A stretch of 46,488 bases of DNA from HGM12998 sp900756495 (GCA_958477305.1 CAUEFI010000020.1:1-46488); one strand, 5' to 3'; counted from the stretch's first letter, positions 17,561 to 25,519 are shown. Translations and numbers: made by a program. The notes: generated by a model from the sequence alone, not told the origin.

Positions 17561-17866
17561 ATGGAGGAAGTTTTTTTGCCTGTGCTGTCCCATTTTCAAA
17601 ATGGAAACGCCTGGACCGGCAGCGGAGGACGGCTGCGCTATCGGCTGGTTCCGGAGTCGGAGATCATTTCCGCAGAGGTATGGGAGGGTCCCTTTTGCTA
17701 TGAACTGAGCGCCGCCGAGGAAAAGCGGGAATTTCCAATGACGGAGGAGGGGCTGGAGGAGATCCGAACCTGGCTTCTGGATTGGGGCGGACAGATCAAC
17801 GCCCGACCGCCAAAGTCGCTGGACGAGACACTGGAAATGCGGAAGCAGCCTCAAGACAATGGATAG
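17561..17866 (+). CDS. Small acidic protein of unknown function (101 aa)
   Basis: Starts at an ATG 9 nt after an excellent AAGGAGGA; an in-frame extension upstream lacks a ribosome site. The protein is acidic and soluble, with no signal peptide, membrane helix or Cys-rich motif. Tryptophans are frequent (NAWTGSGG, AEVWEGPF, TWLLDWGGQINARPP). No family was recognised. It precedes the LtaS-like gene by about 10 bp and shares its promoter, so the two proteins probably act in the same process, but no function can be proposed from sequence. Confidence 0.75.
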   Translation: MEEVFLPVLSHFQNGNAWTGSGGRLRYRLVPESEIISAEVWEGPFCYELSAAEEKREFPMTEEGLEEIRTWLLDWGGQINARPPKSLDETLEMRKQPQDNG

Positions 17867-17877
17867 GATTTGATGGC

Positions 17878-19926
17878 TTGAATAAAATTTATCTGCCCCG
17901 GCTTGTCTTCTACCCGCTGGCCATTTTATGGATGGAGTGCGTGGTGAAATACTGGTGCTTTGGCCACCTGGGTGACCGCGGCCTGGGCTATACGCTGCTG
18001 TTCAGCATCCCGGCGGGGCTGTTTTGTGCCCTTTTCTGTTCTCTGGGGGAGTGGAGGCTCAACCGGAGAATTGCCACCATCCTGATGTCGTTGCTGGCCG
18101 CATGGTATATGATTCAAACCGTTTACTATACGGTTTTCAAGACTTTCCTGGTACTTGACACCCTGACGATGGCGGGGGATGCTCTGGGGGACTTTTGGAG
18201 AGAGGCCTTGGCTGGAATCGCTGCGGCCTCCCCTGCCCTTTTCCTTCTGCTAATCCCGGTCATAGCGATACGCCTGTGTACTTGGCACCCGGGAAAGCAT
18301 GGCCGTCGGGAACCACCCAGTAGCCGCGGGAGTCTGTTTTTCGGCAGGGGAAGCCGGATTTTTACTGCGAATCTATACGCTGCAGCGGCGGTGTTTCAGC
18401 TGATCGCTGTGCTGGCAGTGACAGGGTCAACTGCCGGGGTTATGTCTCCCAATGTAATCTATCGGGAGACCTTGGTACCCGAACTTTCGGTATCCAACTT
18501 TGGGGTGCTTACTACCCTGCGGTTGGATGCTGGGCAAATTGCAGACCGGCGGGAGGCGCTGGAAGAACAGCCAGGACCGGCAGAGCCAGCTGCCGTTCAG
18601 GCAATGGCAGATCCTGCGCCGCTTCCCACGCGTACACCAACGCCCACGGTGCTCCCAACCTTACAGCCGGAGGGTCCCAATGTACTGCCCATTGATTTTG
18701 CGGCGCTGGCTGGGGAAGAGGGGAGAGGGCAGACGCTGGCCGATATGGACCGCTGGTTTGCCCAGCGGGAGCCCACCATGAAGAACCGATATACCGGCCT
18801 GTTTGAAGGAAAAAACCTGATTTTTATTACTGCCGAGGGATTTTGGAAATACGCTGTAAATGAGACCTATACGCCCACCCTTTGGAGGCTGGCCCACGAG
18901 GGCTTTGTCTTCGAAAATTTTTATAATCCCCTATGGTGGAAGTCCACGACTGATGGGGAATATGTGGCCTGCACGTCCCTAATCCCATCGGGGGCGGTGC
19001 GGTCTTTCAAAATGTCGGGGCAGAATGTCATGCCCTTTTGCATGGGAAATATGCTCCGGGCAACGGGCTATCCTACAACTGCGTATCACAACCACACATG
19101 GACTTACTATAATCGCGATGTCTCCCACCCCAACATGGGCTATGACTATTACGGCCTGGGACATGGACTGGATGTGGCCGCCACCTGGCCCGAGTCCGAT
19201 CTGGAGATGATGGAGAAGAGCATTCCCCAGGCGCTGGCAGGAGAGAGGCCGTTTCACAACTACTACATGACGGTCAGCGGCCATATGAACTACAATTTTT
19301 CTGGAAATGCGATGGCGGCCAAGCACCGGGAAGCGGTGGCCGGCCTGAATATGAGCGAGGAGGCCCGGGCCTACCTGGCCTGCAATATGGAGCTGGATCA
19401 GGCGCTGGATTATGTGCTGGAGGAACTGGAGCGGGCGGGAGAGCTGGAAAACACCGTTATCTGTCTGTCCGGGGATCACTATCCCTATGGAATGAAGCCC
19501 GCCACCTGGGATGAATTCTGCGGCGGCAGCATGGACAGGGACTTTGAAATCTACCGCAGCACATTGATTCTGTGGTCGGGAGATATGGAGGAGCCGGTAA
19601 TCATTGAAAAGCCCTGCTCATCGCTGGATATTCTGCCCACTCTGCTCAACTTGTTTGGTCTGGAGTATGACTCGCGGCTGCTTATGGGGCGGGATATCCT
19701 CTCCGATTCCCCCGGACTGGCGGTCTTTTCCAATCGCAGCTTTATCACCGAATTGGGACGCTATAACGCCCGGAACGACACCTGGATCCCTGCGGAGGGG
19801 GCGGCGGTTTCCGAGCAGTATGTCCTGGAGGTATCCCGGGAGGTCAGAGATATGTTTGACTACTCGGTGAAAATCCTGGACAACGACTATTACGGAACGC
19901 TGGGACTGACGGCGTTGACGGAATAA
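17878..19926 (+). CDS. LtaS-like membrane sulfatase-fold phosphotransferase
   Basis: About 682 residues. Five predicted membrane helices fill the first ~200 residues (the first near LVFYPLAILW), then a Pro/Thr linker (PTRTPTPTVLPTLQP), then an extracellular alkaline-phosphatase/sulfatase domain: the topology of lipoteichoic acid synthases, which polymerise glycerol-phosphate from phosphatidylglycerol. LtaS-type active-site elements are visible: Glu in FITAEGF, a candidate nucleophilic Thr in WWKSTTDGEYVA, and Asp-His in LSGDHYPYG. The start is uncertain: a TTG at 17878 keeps the first helix whole, with only a weak ribosome site; an in-frame ATG about 54 bp later would cut into it. A related phosphoglycerol or phosphoethanolamine transferase is the alternative. 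Confidence 0.85.
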   Translation: MNKIYLPRLVFYPLAILWMECVVKYWCFGHLGDRGLGYTLLFSIPAGLFCALFCSLGEWRLNRRIATILMSLLAAWYMIQTVYYTVFKTFLVLDTLTMAGDALGDFWREALAGIAAASPALFLLLIPVIAIRLCTWHPGKHGRREPPSSRGSLFFGRGSRIFTANLYAAAAVFQLIAVLAVTGSTAGVMSPNVIYRETLVPELSVSNFGVLTTLRLDAGQIADRREALEEQPGPAEPAAVQAMADPAPLPTRTPTPTVLPTLQPEGPNVLPIDFAALAGEEGRGQTLADMDRWFAQREPTMKNRYTGLFEGKNLIFITAEGFWKYAVNETYTPTLWRLAHEGFVFENFYNPLWWKSTTDGEYVACTSLIPSGAVRSFKMSGQNVMPFCMGNMLRATGYPTTAYHNHTWTYYNRDVSHPNMGYDYYGLGHGLDVAATWPESDLEMMEKSIPQALAGERPFHNYYMTVSGHMNYNFSGNAMAAKHREAVAGLNMSEEARAYLACNMELDQALDYVLEELERAGELENTVICLSGDHYPYGMKPATWDEFCGGSMDRDFEIYRSTLILWSGDMEEPVIIEKPCSSLDILPTLLNLFGLEYDSRLLMGRDILSDSPGLAVFSNRSFITELGRYNARNDTWIPAEGAAVSEQYVLEVSREVRDMFDYSVKILDNDYYGTLGLTALTE

Positions 19927-19979
19927 TTGAACAGCGGACGGCTGTCCCGCACGTGCGGGACAGCCGTCCGCTGTTCAAT
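19926..19979. terminator. 54-bp perfect palindrome, bidirectional terminator
   Basis: Every base from 19926 to 19979 pairs in a perfect 27-bp inverted repeat with no loop bases (centre CAC|GTG). It lies between two convergent genes, directly at the LtaS-like stop and 2 bp from the MerR stop. Symmetry and position suggest termination from both sides, though T-tracts are absent. Confidence 0.7.
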
Positions 19980-19981
19980 AC

Positions 19982-20794
19982 CTATGACAGTTGTTCTTTT
20001 ACCTGGACTTGGATTTCCGTGAGATATTCCGCCTCCAGGCTGGTGTCATGGGCGTCGATGCGATAGAGCTCCAGGGGCGGGGAGGCGGGGAGGAGACCCT
20101 GGCGGCCCAGGGCGGCGAGGAGCGCCTTATAATTGGCCTCAAACCCTGTGTACGCTCCCCGGTAATACCAGCGGGCATATCGTCCGGCAGGGAGAACGGC
20201 ATCATGGCGGCGCTGGGGAGCAGTGAGGAAAAAGACGGAGGCATAGTGGTTATAGATCCCGGCGGCCAGGGACACCCCATCCAGCGCCGCACCCATGCAG
20301 GCGCTGCCCAGAATCTTGATCTCCTCCTGATGGTCCTTTTCCAGTTTTTTCAGCAGAAAGTCGATCTCCCCCTCCAAAATGACATTCTCCCTGAGATAGA
20401 CATAGGGGCGTGCCTGTTCTTCCAGAATTTCCATTTGTCCGGCCTGGACTGCGGAGTACCAGACCAGACGTTTCCGCCGCTCCATCGCTTCCCGCCGCAG
20501 CTTCTTCAAATCGGCCATACGGCTGCGCAGGAGTTCGTCTTCACGATCCAGCAACTCCAAGGTACCTGTCACAGTTCGGCCCTCCAGATAGTCCCGGATT
20601 TCCTCCAGAGGCATTCCAAGCTCCCGCAGGGCGCGCACGACGTTCAAGGTACAGATGTCCTGGATGCCATACATCCGGTAACGGTTCTCGCCGCGTATCG
20701 GATGGAGGATCCCCCGCTCTTCATAGTAGCGCAGGGTGTCCGGATTCAGATTAAAAAGCTTTGCCAGCTCGCTGATGGTGTAGGATTCCTTCAA
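19982..20794 (-). CDS. MerR-family regulator with GyrI-like effector domain
   Basis: A 270-residue regulator of BmrR-like layout. A winged helix at ~3-72 (YTISELAKLFNLNPDTLRYY, then YRMYGIQDICTLNVVRALR) is followed by a coiled-coil dimer helix (~75-115) and a C-terminal GyrI-like ligand-binding domain ending EYLTEIQVQVKEQL. I chose a TTG start because GGTGGAG is 8 nt upstream and the protein then begins directly with the HTH; the in-frame extension upstream runs through the foldback repeat and is non-coding in character. Such proteins usually sense hydrophobic or cationic small molecules. No efflux gene is adjacent, so the target is unknown. Confidence 0.85.
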   Translation of the reverse strand: MKESYTISELAKLFNLNPDTLRYYEERGILHPIRGENRYRMYGIQDICTLNVVRALRELGMPLEEIRDYLEGRTVTGTLELLDREDELLRSRMADLKKLRREAMERRKRLVWYSAVQAGQMEILEEQARPYVYLRENVILEGEIDFLLKKLEKDHQEEIKILGSACMGAALDGVSLAAGIYNHYASVFFLTAPQRRHDAVLPAGRYARWYYRGAYTGFEANYKALLAALGRQGLLPASPPLELYRIDAHDTSLEAEYLTEIQVQVKEQLS

Positions 20795-20910
20795 GCTTTT
20801 TTCTCCACCTTTGACTTTTAGAATATTGCGGGGAGCTGGCGCTCTCACGATTTCTGAGCGGCCGCTCCGGCGCTGACAGCCCGTCTCTGTGCTGTGTGTT
20901 GCAGATGGGA

Positions 20911-21078
20911 TTAGGGCTTGTTTAAAAAATGTCAACATGCCCAACCGGCAGGCCTTTTGACCGCTGGACGGCGCAATTTTACCTTGAAATCCGTCAGGAT
21001 TCCGGCGAAAAAATTGCTTGCCAGCGGACCAAAATCCCTCGCCGCTGGGCACATCGCCAATGTTCAAATAAGCCCTAA
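20911..21078. mobile_element. 168-bp foldback (MITE-like) repeat element
   Basis: The ends are inverted repeats (TTAGGGCTTGTTT at the left, AAATAAGCCCTAA at the right). The interior is also self-complementary with mismatches: TTTTGACCGCTGGACGG and GCAATTTT on the left recur inverted on the right. The element has no coding capacity and lies in a 397-bp intergenic gap. This is the architecture of a non-autonomous miniature inverted-repeat element or a large REP-like hairpin. Whether TTA/TAA is a target duplication cannot be decided from one copy. Confidence 0.6.
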
Positions 21079-21133
21079 GGCCATAAGCCGGAATATTGTA
21101 TCAACAAAAGAATTGTACCACAGGAATAAAAAG

Positions 21134-21181
21134 ATGACAAATGTCCCCGCGCCGCTGATACGGCGCGGGGACATTTGTCAT
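21134..21181 (-). terminator. Terminator of the 2-oxoacid oxidoreductase operon
   Basis: 21-bp perfect stem (ATGACAAATGTCCCCGCGCCG and its complement) with a 6-nt loop, followed on the minus strand by CTTTTTATT, 10 bp past the last stop of the operon. Confidence 0.9.
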
Positions 21182-21191
21182 GTGGGACCGG

Positions 21192-22121
21192 TCAGATGCA
21201 ACGGGACAGGAGCTGTTCCCATTTCTCATCTACATATTGCTGCGCAGCCTCCAGCGTCCACTCGTTGCCTGGCTTGAAGCAGTGCTTGAACCGGCCCTGG
21301 AGCTTCATAAACTCAGTGACAGGCAGCTTCTTTTTGGGCTCATAGCTCAAAATCCATTTGCCCTCTACAATCTCATACAGGGGCCAGACACAGGTCTCCA
21401 CCGCCGTTTTGCAGATCTCGGGCAGCAACTCGGGGGAATACTGCCAGCCGCGAGGACAGGGGGCCATCACGTTGACAAAGGCGGGGCCCGGCGTATAGAT
21501 GGCCCGACGGGCCTTTTCATGAAAATCCTTAAAGTTGCCGATAAAGGTGGTCTGCGCCACATAGGGGATGTTGTGGGCCGCCATAATCTGGGTCAGGTCC
21601 TTTTTGCTCTGGCTCTTGCCCAGGGAGGCCGAACCAGTGGGAGAAGTGGTGGCGTTGGCAAACCGGGGAGTAGAGGAAGAGCGCTGGATACCGGTGTTCA
21701 TATAGGCCTCGTTGTCGTAGCAGAAATAGGCCATATCATGGCCCCGCTCCATAGCGCCCGAGAGGGACTGGAAGCCGATATCATAAGTGCCGCCGTCTCC
21801 GCCGATGGTGAGGAATTTGTAGCTGCCGTCGATCTTTCCTTTCCGCTTGAGCGCCTTGTAGGCGGCCTCTACGCCGCCGCAGGTGGCAGAGGCATTCTCG
21901 AAGGCAGAGTGGATGTAGCTGTCCTCCCAGGCGGTATAGGGATAGAGAAAGGAGGAGACTTCAAGGCAGCCAGTGGCGTTGCAGATGACGGCTCTGTCGC
22001 CCTCGTCCAGCGCACGGGTCATGGCGCGGCAGACGATGCCGGCGCCGCACCCGGCGCACAGCCGGTGTCCGCCCACGAAGCGCTCGGGCTTGGAGAGCTC
22101 GGCTTTATGATTGTACGCCAT
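21192..22121 (-). CDS. porB: 2-oxoacid:ferredoxin oxidoreductase, beta (TPP) subunit
   Basis: A 309-residue beta subunit of a four-subunit PFOR/VOR enzyme, which with CoA and ferredoxin interconverts a 2-oxoacid and its acyl-CoA plus CO2. The thiamine-pyrophosphate site is visible (GDGGTYDIGF, then CYDNEAYMNTG). Cysteines for the proximal [4Fe-4S] cluster lie in CAGCGAGI, near CNATGCLE and in APCPRGW. The start MAYNHK follows GGGAGG; a longer frame runs back into the alpha-subunit gene. It is last in the gamma-delta-alpha-beta operon, one base after the alpha stop. The symbol is family-level: the Ile-specific T-box upstream suggests a branched-chain substrate rather than pyruvate. Confidence 0.92.
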   Translation of the reverse strand: MAYNHKAELSKPERFVGGHRLCAGCGAGIVCRAMTRALDEGDRAVICNATGCLEVSSFLYPYTAWEDSYIHSAFENASATCGGVEAAYKALKRKGKIDGSYKFLTIGGDGGTYDIGFQSLSGAMERGHDMAYFCYDNEAYMNTGIQRSSSTPRFANATTSPTGSASLGKSQSKKDLTQIMAAHNIPYVAQTTFIGNFKDFHEKARRAIYTPGPAFVNVMAPCPRGWQYSPELLPEICKTAVETCVWPLYEIVEGKWILSYEPKKKLPVTEFMKLQGRFKHCFKPGNEWTLEAAQQYVDEKWEQLLSRCI

Positions 22122-22122
22122 A

Positions 22123-23322
22123 TTACAGCACCTCCCTCTGGCTGCTCCGCTGCCCCATATGGAGGTAGCGGGGGCCGATCTCACCGGTTTCGGCAATTTG
22201 AAGCAGATGGCGGTAGACCCGTTCCACATCCTCTACCGCACAGTCGCGGCCGGCCAGGCCGTAGACGACGTTGATCATCAGGGGCCGCCGCTCCAGGTCA
22301 TAGCAGGCGGAGCGGATTTCCGCAAAGAGGGGGCCGCCGCAGCCTGAGTTGCCCTCGCTTTTATCCATGACGGCCACCGCCTTCAGGTGGGAGAGTGCGG
22401 CGGCAATTTCCTCGGCCGGGAAGGGGCGGAAGACCCGTATTTTGAGGAGGCCGGCTCTGATGCCACGGGTCCGCAGCCGCTCAATGCAGGCCTTGGCGGT
22501 GCCGGCGGTGGAGCCGATGAGAACCAGGGCCACCTCGGCGTCCTCCATGCGGTAGGCCTCAAAGAGACCGTACTTCCGGCCGAAGGTGCGCTCAAAGTCG
22601 GCGGCCACCTCCAGAATGGCAGCTTTGGCGTTCTTCATGGCCTCGGCCTGCTGGACCTTGTGCTCCATACAATAGGGACAGGTGTCATAAGGCCCCACGG
22701 CCAGAGGGTTTTTCCGGCCGATGAGGGCGTTTTCCGGGCGGTATTCCCCCACGAAGGCTTTGACAGCGTCATCCTCCTCCAGGAGGATATTTTCCACCGC
22801 ATGGGAGGTAATAAAGCCGTCCTGGCAGATCATAACGGGAAGGCGCACATCGGGTGCCTCTCCAATGCGCATGGCCTGGAGGTAATTGTCATAGGCCTCC
22901 TGGTTGTTTTCGGCGTAGATTTGAATCCACCCGGCATCCCGGGCCCCCATAGAGTCCGAGTGGTCGTTGTTGATGTTGATGGGGCCGGTGAGGGTACGGT
23001 TGACACAGGCGAGCACGATGGGCAGCCTGGCCGAGGCGGCCACATAGAGCATCTCATACATAAAGGCCAGGCCGCAGGAGGAGGTGGCCGTAACAGCCCG
23101 GGCTCCGGCAGCCTGGGCGCCCACGCAGGTGGACATGGAGGAGTGCTCACTCTCTACGGTGACGTATTCCGTATCCACCTCGCCGTTTGCCACATACTGG
23201 GCAAAGTATTGAGGAATCTCGGTGGAGGGCGTGATGGGGAAAGCGGCGAAGACGTCGGGATTAATCTGCTTCATGGCGTGGGCAATGGCCTCATTGCCGG
23301 AAAGCCGCTCGCGAATGCTCAT
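22123..23322 (-). CDS. porA: 2-oxoacid:ferredoxin oxidoreductase, alpha subunit
   Basis: A 399-residue alpha subunit carrying the pyrimidine-binding domain of the TPP enzyme. It has FAAFPITPSTEIPQYFA at ~25, the EYVTVESEHSSMSTCVGAQA block with the conserved Glu near residue 58, TSSCGLAFMYEMLYVAA, the NNDHSDSMGARDAGWIQIYA segment and a C-terminal domain with RVFRPFP and a Gly-rich EGNSGCGGPL. Its ATG overlaps the delta stop by 4 bp (ATGA), and beta begins one base after its own stop, so all subunits are translationally linked. Whether it takes pyruvate or branched-chain oxoacids cannot be settled from these motifs. Confidence 0.93.
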   Translation of the reverse strand: MSIRERLSGNEAIAHAMKQINPDVFAAFPITPSTEIPQYFAQYVANGEVDTEYVTVESEHSSMSTCVGAQAAGARAVTATSSCGLAFMYEMLYVAASARLPIVLACVNRTLTGPININNDHSDSMGARDAGWIQIYAENNQEAYDNYLQAMRIGEAPDVRLPVMICQDGFITSHAVENILLEEDDAVKAFVGEYRPENALIGRKNPLAVGPYDTCPYCMEHKVQQAEAMKNAKAAILEVAADFERTFGRKYGLFEAYRMEDAEVALVLIGSTAGTAKACIERLRTRGIRAGLLKIRVFRPFPAEEIAAALSHLKAVAVMDKSEGNSGCGGPLFAEIRSACYDLERRPLMINVVYGLAGRDCAVEDVERVYRHLLQIAETGEIGPRYLHMGQRSSQREVL

Positions 23323-23627
23323 GCCCTCACCTCTTTCTCCATATGGATAGCCCCAAAGGGACAGACCTTCCAGCAGATACCGCAGCCCTTGCAGTGGTCA
23401 AAATCAAAGTCAAGCCGCCTGCCGTCCCGCACAGGAATAGAGGAGTCGGGACAAAAGGGGGCGCACAGCAGGCACTGCTTGCACTTCTCAGGCTCCCACA
23501 CCGGCACGTCCGAGCGCCATTCACCGGTGCGTACCGCCCGGGCGGTCCCGCCCTCCGCAATCTCTCCGCCGGGGGTCATCTCCTGCCATGGGGTCTGCTC
23601 GTTGATATCCTGGGCTCTGCGTGTCAT
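23319..23627 (-). CDS. porD: 2-oxoacid:ferredoxin oxidoreductase, delta (2x[4Fe-4S]) subunit
   Basis: A 102-residue ferredoxin-like subunit. Two complete [4Fe-4S] motifs are present in the second half (CKQCLLCAPFCP and CKGCGICWKVCP), which pass electrons from the TPP site to soluble ferredoxin. The ~45-residue N-terminal extension ends in WRSDVPVWEPEKC, typical of PorD/VorD. GGAGGTG lies 8 nt before the ATG, and the gene overlaps both neighbours by 4 bp. Confidence 0.93.
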   Translation of the reverse strand: MTRRAQDINEQTPWQEMTPGGEIAEGGTARAVRTGEWRSDVPVWEPEKCKQCLLCAPFCPDSSIPVRDGRRLDFDFDHCKGCGICWKVCPFGAIHMEKEVRA

Positions 23628-24205
23628 GCGCCCCGCACCTCCTTCATGGATTGGATCAGACAGTTCATATTTCCCTGGATGACCTGGGGCTTTGTGGCGA
23701 ATTTGTGACGGAACGAGGCCTCCATATCTGCAATAAAGCGGCCTGGCTCCAGTACCCGGCTCACCTGTACAATCGCCGAGAGCATGGGGGTGTTGGGAAA
23801 GTACCCCCCCAGGTGTTCCTCTGAGATCTTCCGGGCGTCGATGGCATATACCCCGCCGGAATATCCCCGCAGCAGGGGCCGCAGCTCCTCCGGGTCGCGG
23901 GGGGAATTGATGACAATGGCCCCCTCAGGGCTGAGCCCGGCCGTCACATCTACAGAGGAGAGGAGGGATTCGTCCACCACCACTACATAATCGGGCTCAT
24001 AAATGTTGGAGTGAATGGTACAGGGCACGTCGCTGATCCGGTTGTAGGCGGTGATGGGGGCCCCCATGCGCTCCGGTCCGTACTCCGGAAAGCCCTGGAC
24101 ATATTTGCCCGAAGCGAAGGCCGCGTCGGCCAGCAGCAGACAGGCCGTCTTAGCCCCCTGACCACCCCGGCCGTGCCAGCGGATTTCTACCATGGTTTTG
24201 CTCAT
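23624..24205 (-). CDS. porG: 2-oxoacid:ferredoxin oxidoreductase, gamma subunit
   Basis: A 193-residue gamma subunit of the usual length. The Gly-rich N-terminus EIRWHGRGGQGAKTA is the family hallmark, followed by YVQGFPEYGPERMGAPI and YVVVVDESLL. The start MSKTMVEIRW follows AAGGAGG by 7 nt; the frame extends further upstream but only through the T-box leader. First gene of the operon, placed under T-box control 38 bp downstream of the leader terminator. Confidence 0.93.
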   Translation of the reverse strand: MSKTMVEIRWHGRGGQGAKTACLLLADAAFASGKYVQGFPEYGPERMGAPITAYNRISDVPCTIHSNIYEPDYVVVVDESLLSSVDVTAGLSPEGAIVINSPRDPEELRPLLRGYSGGVYAIDARKISEEHLGGYFPNTPMLSAIVQVSRVLEPGRFIADMEASFRHKFATKPQVIQGNMNCLIQSMKEVRGA

Positions 24206-24242
24206 TGTTCTGCCTCCTTGTTCCGGTATGCGGGAGGAGGAT

Positions 24243-24505
24243 AAAAAAGCAGTCCTTCGCCCCGTAAAGGGACGAAAGACTGCTATTCTTTCGCTGTACC
24301 ACCCGTTACCTGCATACCGACATATGCGCTTCCTATAACGGGGAATCCCGTCAGCGCCTACTCCGCACCTGTGCGTTTCGGGCTGAAACTCCGGAGTGAT
24401 GTTCGGCCGGGAGGTGGGCCGCCGGATTCTCACCAGACACCGGCTCTCTGGACGCTTTCCTCAGGACCTACTGTCTCCATCATAGTCTTTAACGGATTAA
24501 ATTAT
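24243..24505 (-). promoter_or_regulatory. T-box leader, predicted tRNA-Ile specific
   Basis: Minus-strand leader of about 260 nt with full T-box architecture. Stem I opens with a GGAG that pairs with CTCC. The specifier loop has ACAGTA on the 5' side and GAACATCA on the 3' side; by the usual GAA-N-codon-A layout the specifier is AUC (24400 to 24398), an isoleucine codon. The T-box core GGGTGGTACAGCG carries the bulge UGGU (24301 to 24298), matching a tRNA ending ACCA, as tRNA-Ile does. It ends in a terminator (GCAGTCTTTCG / CGAAGGACTGC plus six Ts, 24283 to 24243). Uncharged tRNA-Ile would favour the antiterminator and switch on the oxidoreductase genes. Confidence 0.9.
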
Positions 24506-24510
24506 GAAAT

Positions 24511-24539
24511 ATCATAGCCGAAGAAAAACGCCTTGTCAA
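24511..24539 (-). promoter_or_regulatory. Promoter of the T-box/oxidoreductase operon
   Basis: Minus-strand consensus TTGACA (24534-24539), 17-bp spacer and TATGAT (24511-24516), placed so that transcription starts just before T-box stem I. Confidence 0.85.
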
Positions 24540-24576
24540 GGTGCAACTTCGACAAAAAATAGACGAGTACGGTGTA

Positions 24577-25476
24577 TTACGCCCGGCCCGAGACAATCCA
24601 GGGGGCAGGCTCGGCCTCAAAGGTATGCTTGGCCGTGAGCTTGGAGACGGCAATCTGAATGACCTCCGTCTCCGCGATCCCCCGCTGCTCGAAGAGGGCC
24701 GGGAGAGCGGCGGCGGTACGGAAGTCCAGCGTGTAGACCACGAACTCCATATGTGGGTTGAGCCGCAGCAGGCAGTCCATTTCCTGCTCCAGACTGGCAG
24801 AGGCCACCAGAAAGGCCAGCGTCGGTATGGGGAGATCCGCCATGGTTTTGTCGTCCACATGGTCGATGATGGCAATATTATTCAGGCCGAACTGGTGGGC
24901 GTTCTCCTCCATTGTTTTCCGGTCCAGCTGGTTGTATTCCACGGCGATTACGGTGCCCTCGGGCGCCAGGATAGCAGACTCCACCGCAATGCTCTCACCG
25001 CTGACCACGCACACCGTATCTCCTGTGGCCAGGTGCATTTTGTTGAGGATGACCGCCCGGATTTCGCTGCCCACGTAGTGGATGGAGCCGCGGGAAAAAT
25101 TAGAGTTGCGCATGCCGACTTTATAAGTGGAGCGCGCATTGGGATTGAGAATCAGCATTCCGGCGGAGGCGTTGATCCCGCGGTTGATCATATCCTTCAG
25201 GGGCTTGTGGAGGATGGGCCCGGAAGGGTCGGAGCCCTCGTTGTACCAGACCTCACAGTCTCCCAGACCGGCGTCCCACATGCGGTAAAAAATATCGGGG
25301 TGTCCGGCCTCGGTAAAGACCAATACGGCAGAATGCGATTCCACTGTTGGGATTAAATTCTTATTTTTGCGTGTGATATCCAGAATCTTGACCTTCTCCA
25401 GATCCACCTGTGTGTGTTCGGAAAAGTACTGGAGCCATGAGAGAATATGGGTGTTGGTAAACATCTGGTTTTCCAT
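24577..25476 (-). CDS. Orphan CbiT/CbiE-like protein, degenerate methyltransferase fold
   Basis: A 299-residue protein whose middle resembles the CbiE-CbiT boundary of precorrin methyltransferases: IRAVILNKMHLATGDTV followed by AVESAILAPEGTVIAVEYN. The SAM-binding loop, normally Gly-rich (DxGxGxG), reads VVSGESIAVES, so ordinary SAM binding is doubtful. The C-terminal ~70 residues (PHMEFVVYTLDFRTAAAL, TEVIQIAVSKLTAKHTF) also match CbiT-like ends. The start MENQMF follows a GAGGGGGG run. It stands alone, upstream of the T-box unit, with no other cobalamin-synthesis gene near. It may be a non-canonical methyltransferase or a repurposed fold; I cannot assign a reaction. Confidence 0.7.
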   Translation of the reverse strand: MENQMFTNTHILSWLQYFSEHTQVDLEKVKILDITRKNKNLIPTVESHSAVLVFTEAGHPDIFYRMWDAGLGDCEVWYNEGSDPSGPILHKPLKDMINRGINASAGMLILNPNARSTYKVGMRNSNFSRGSIHYVGSEIRAVILNKMHLATGDTVCVVSGESIAVESAILAPEGTVIAVEYNQLDRKTMEENAHQFGLNNIAIIDHVDDKTMADLPIPTLAFLVASASLEQEMDCLLRLNPHMEFVVYTLDFRTAAALPALFEQRGIAETEVIQIAVSKLTAKHTFEAEPAPWIVSGRA

Positions 25477-25510
25477 GATGGGCGCCCCCCTCAACACAGG
25501 AATTTTCTCT

Positions 25511-25519
25511 ATTATAGCA
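25511..25519 (-). promoter_or_regulatory. Extended -10 promoter of the CbiT-like gene
   Basis: Minus-strand TGCTATAAT, an extended -10 element with a consensus hexamer (25511-25516), about 35 bp upstream of the start. No good -35 is seen. Confidence 0.5.

Noticed and set aside
20795..21067. An N-terminal extension of the MerR regulator
   Set aside because: The frame is open but runs through the foldback repeat and lacks protein character, and a well-placed ribosome site precedes the TTG at 20794.
22123..23322. Assigning the four-subunit oxidoreductase firmly to pyruvate
   Set aside because: Subunit order fits both PFOR and branched-chain enzymes, and the Ile-type T-box argues against a pyruvate-only role, so the family-level name is kept with a caveat.
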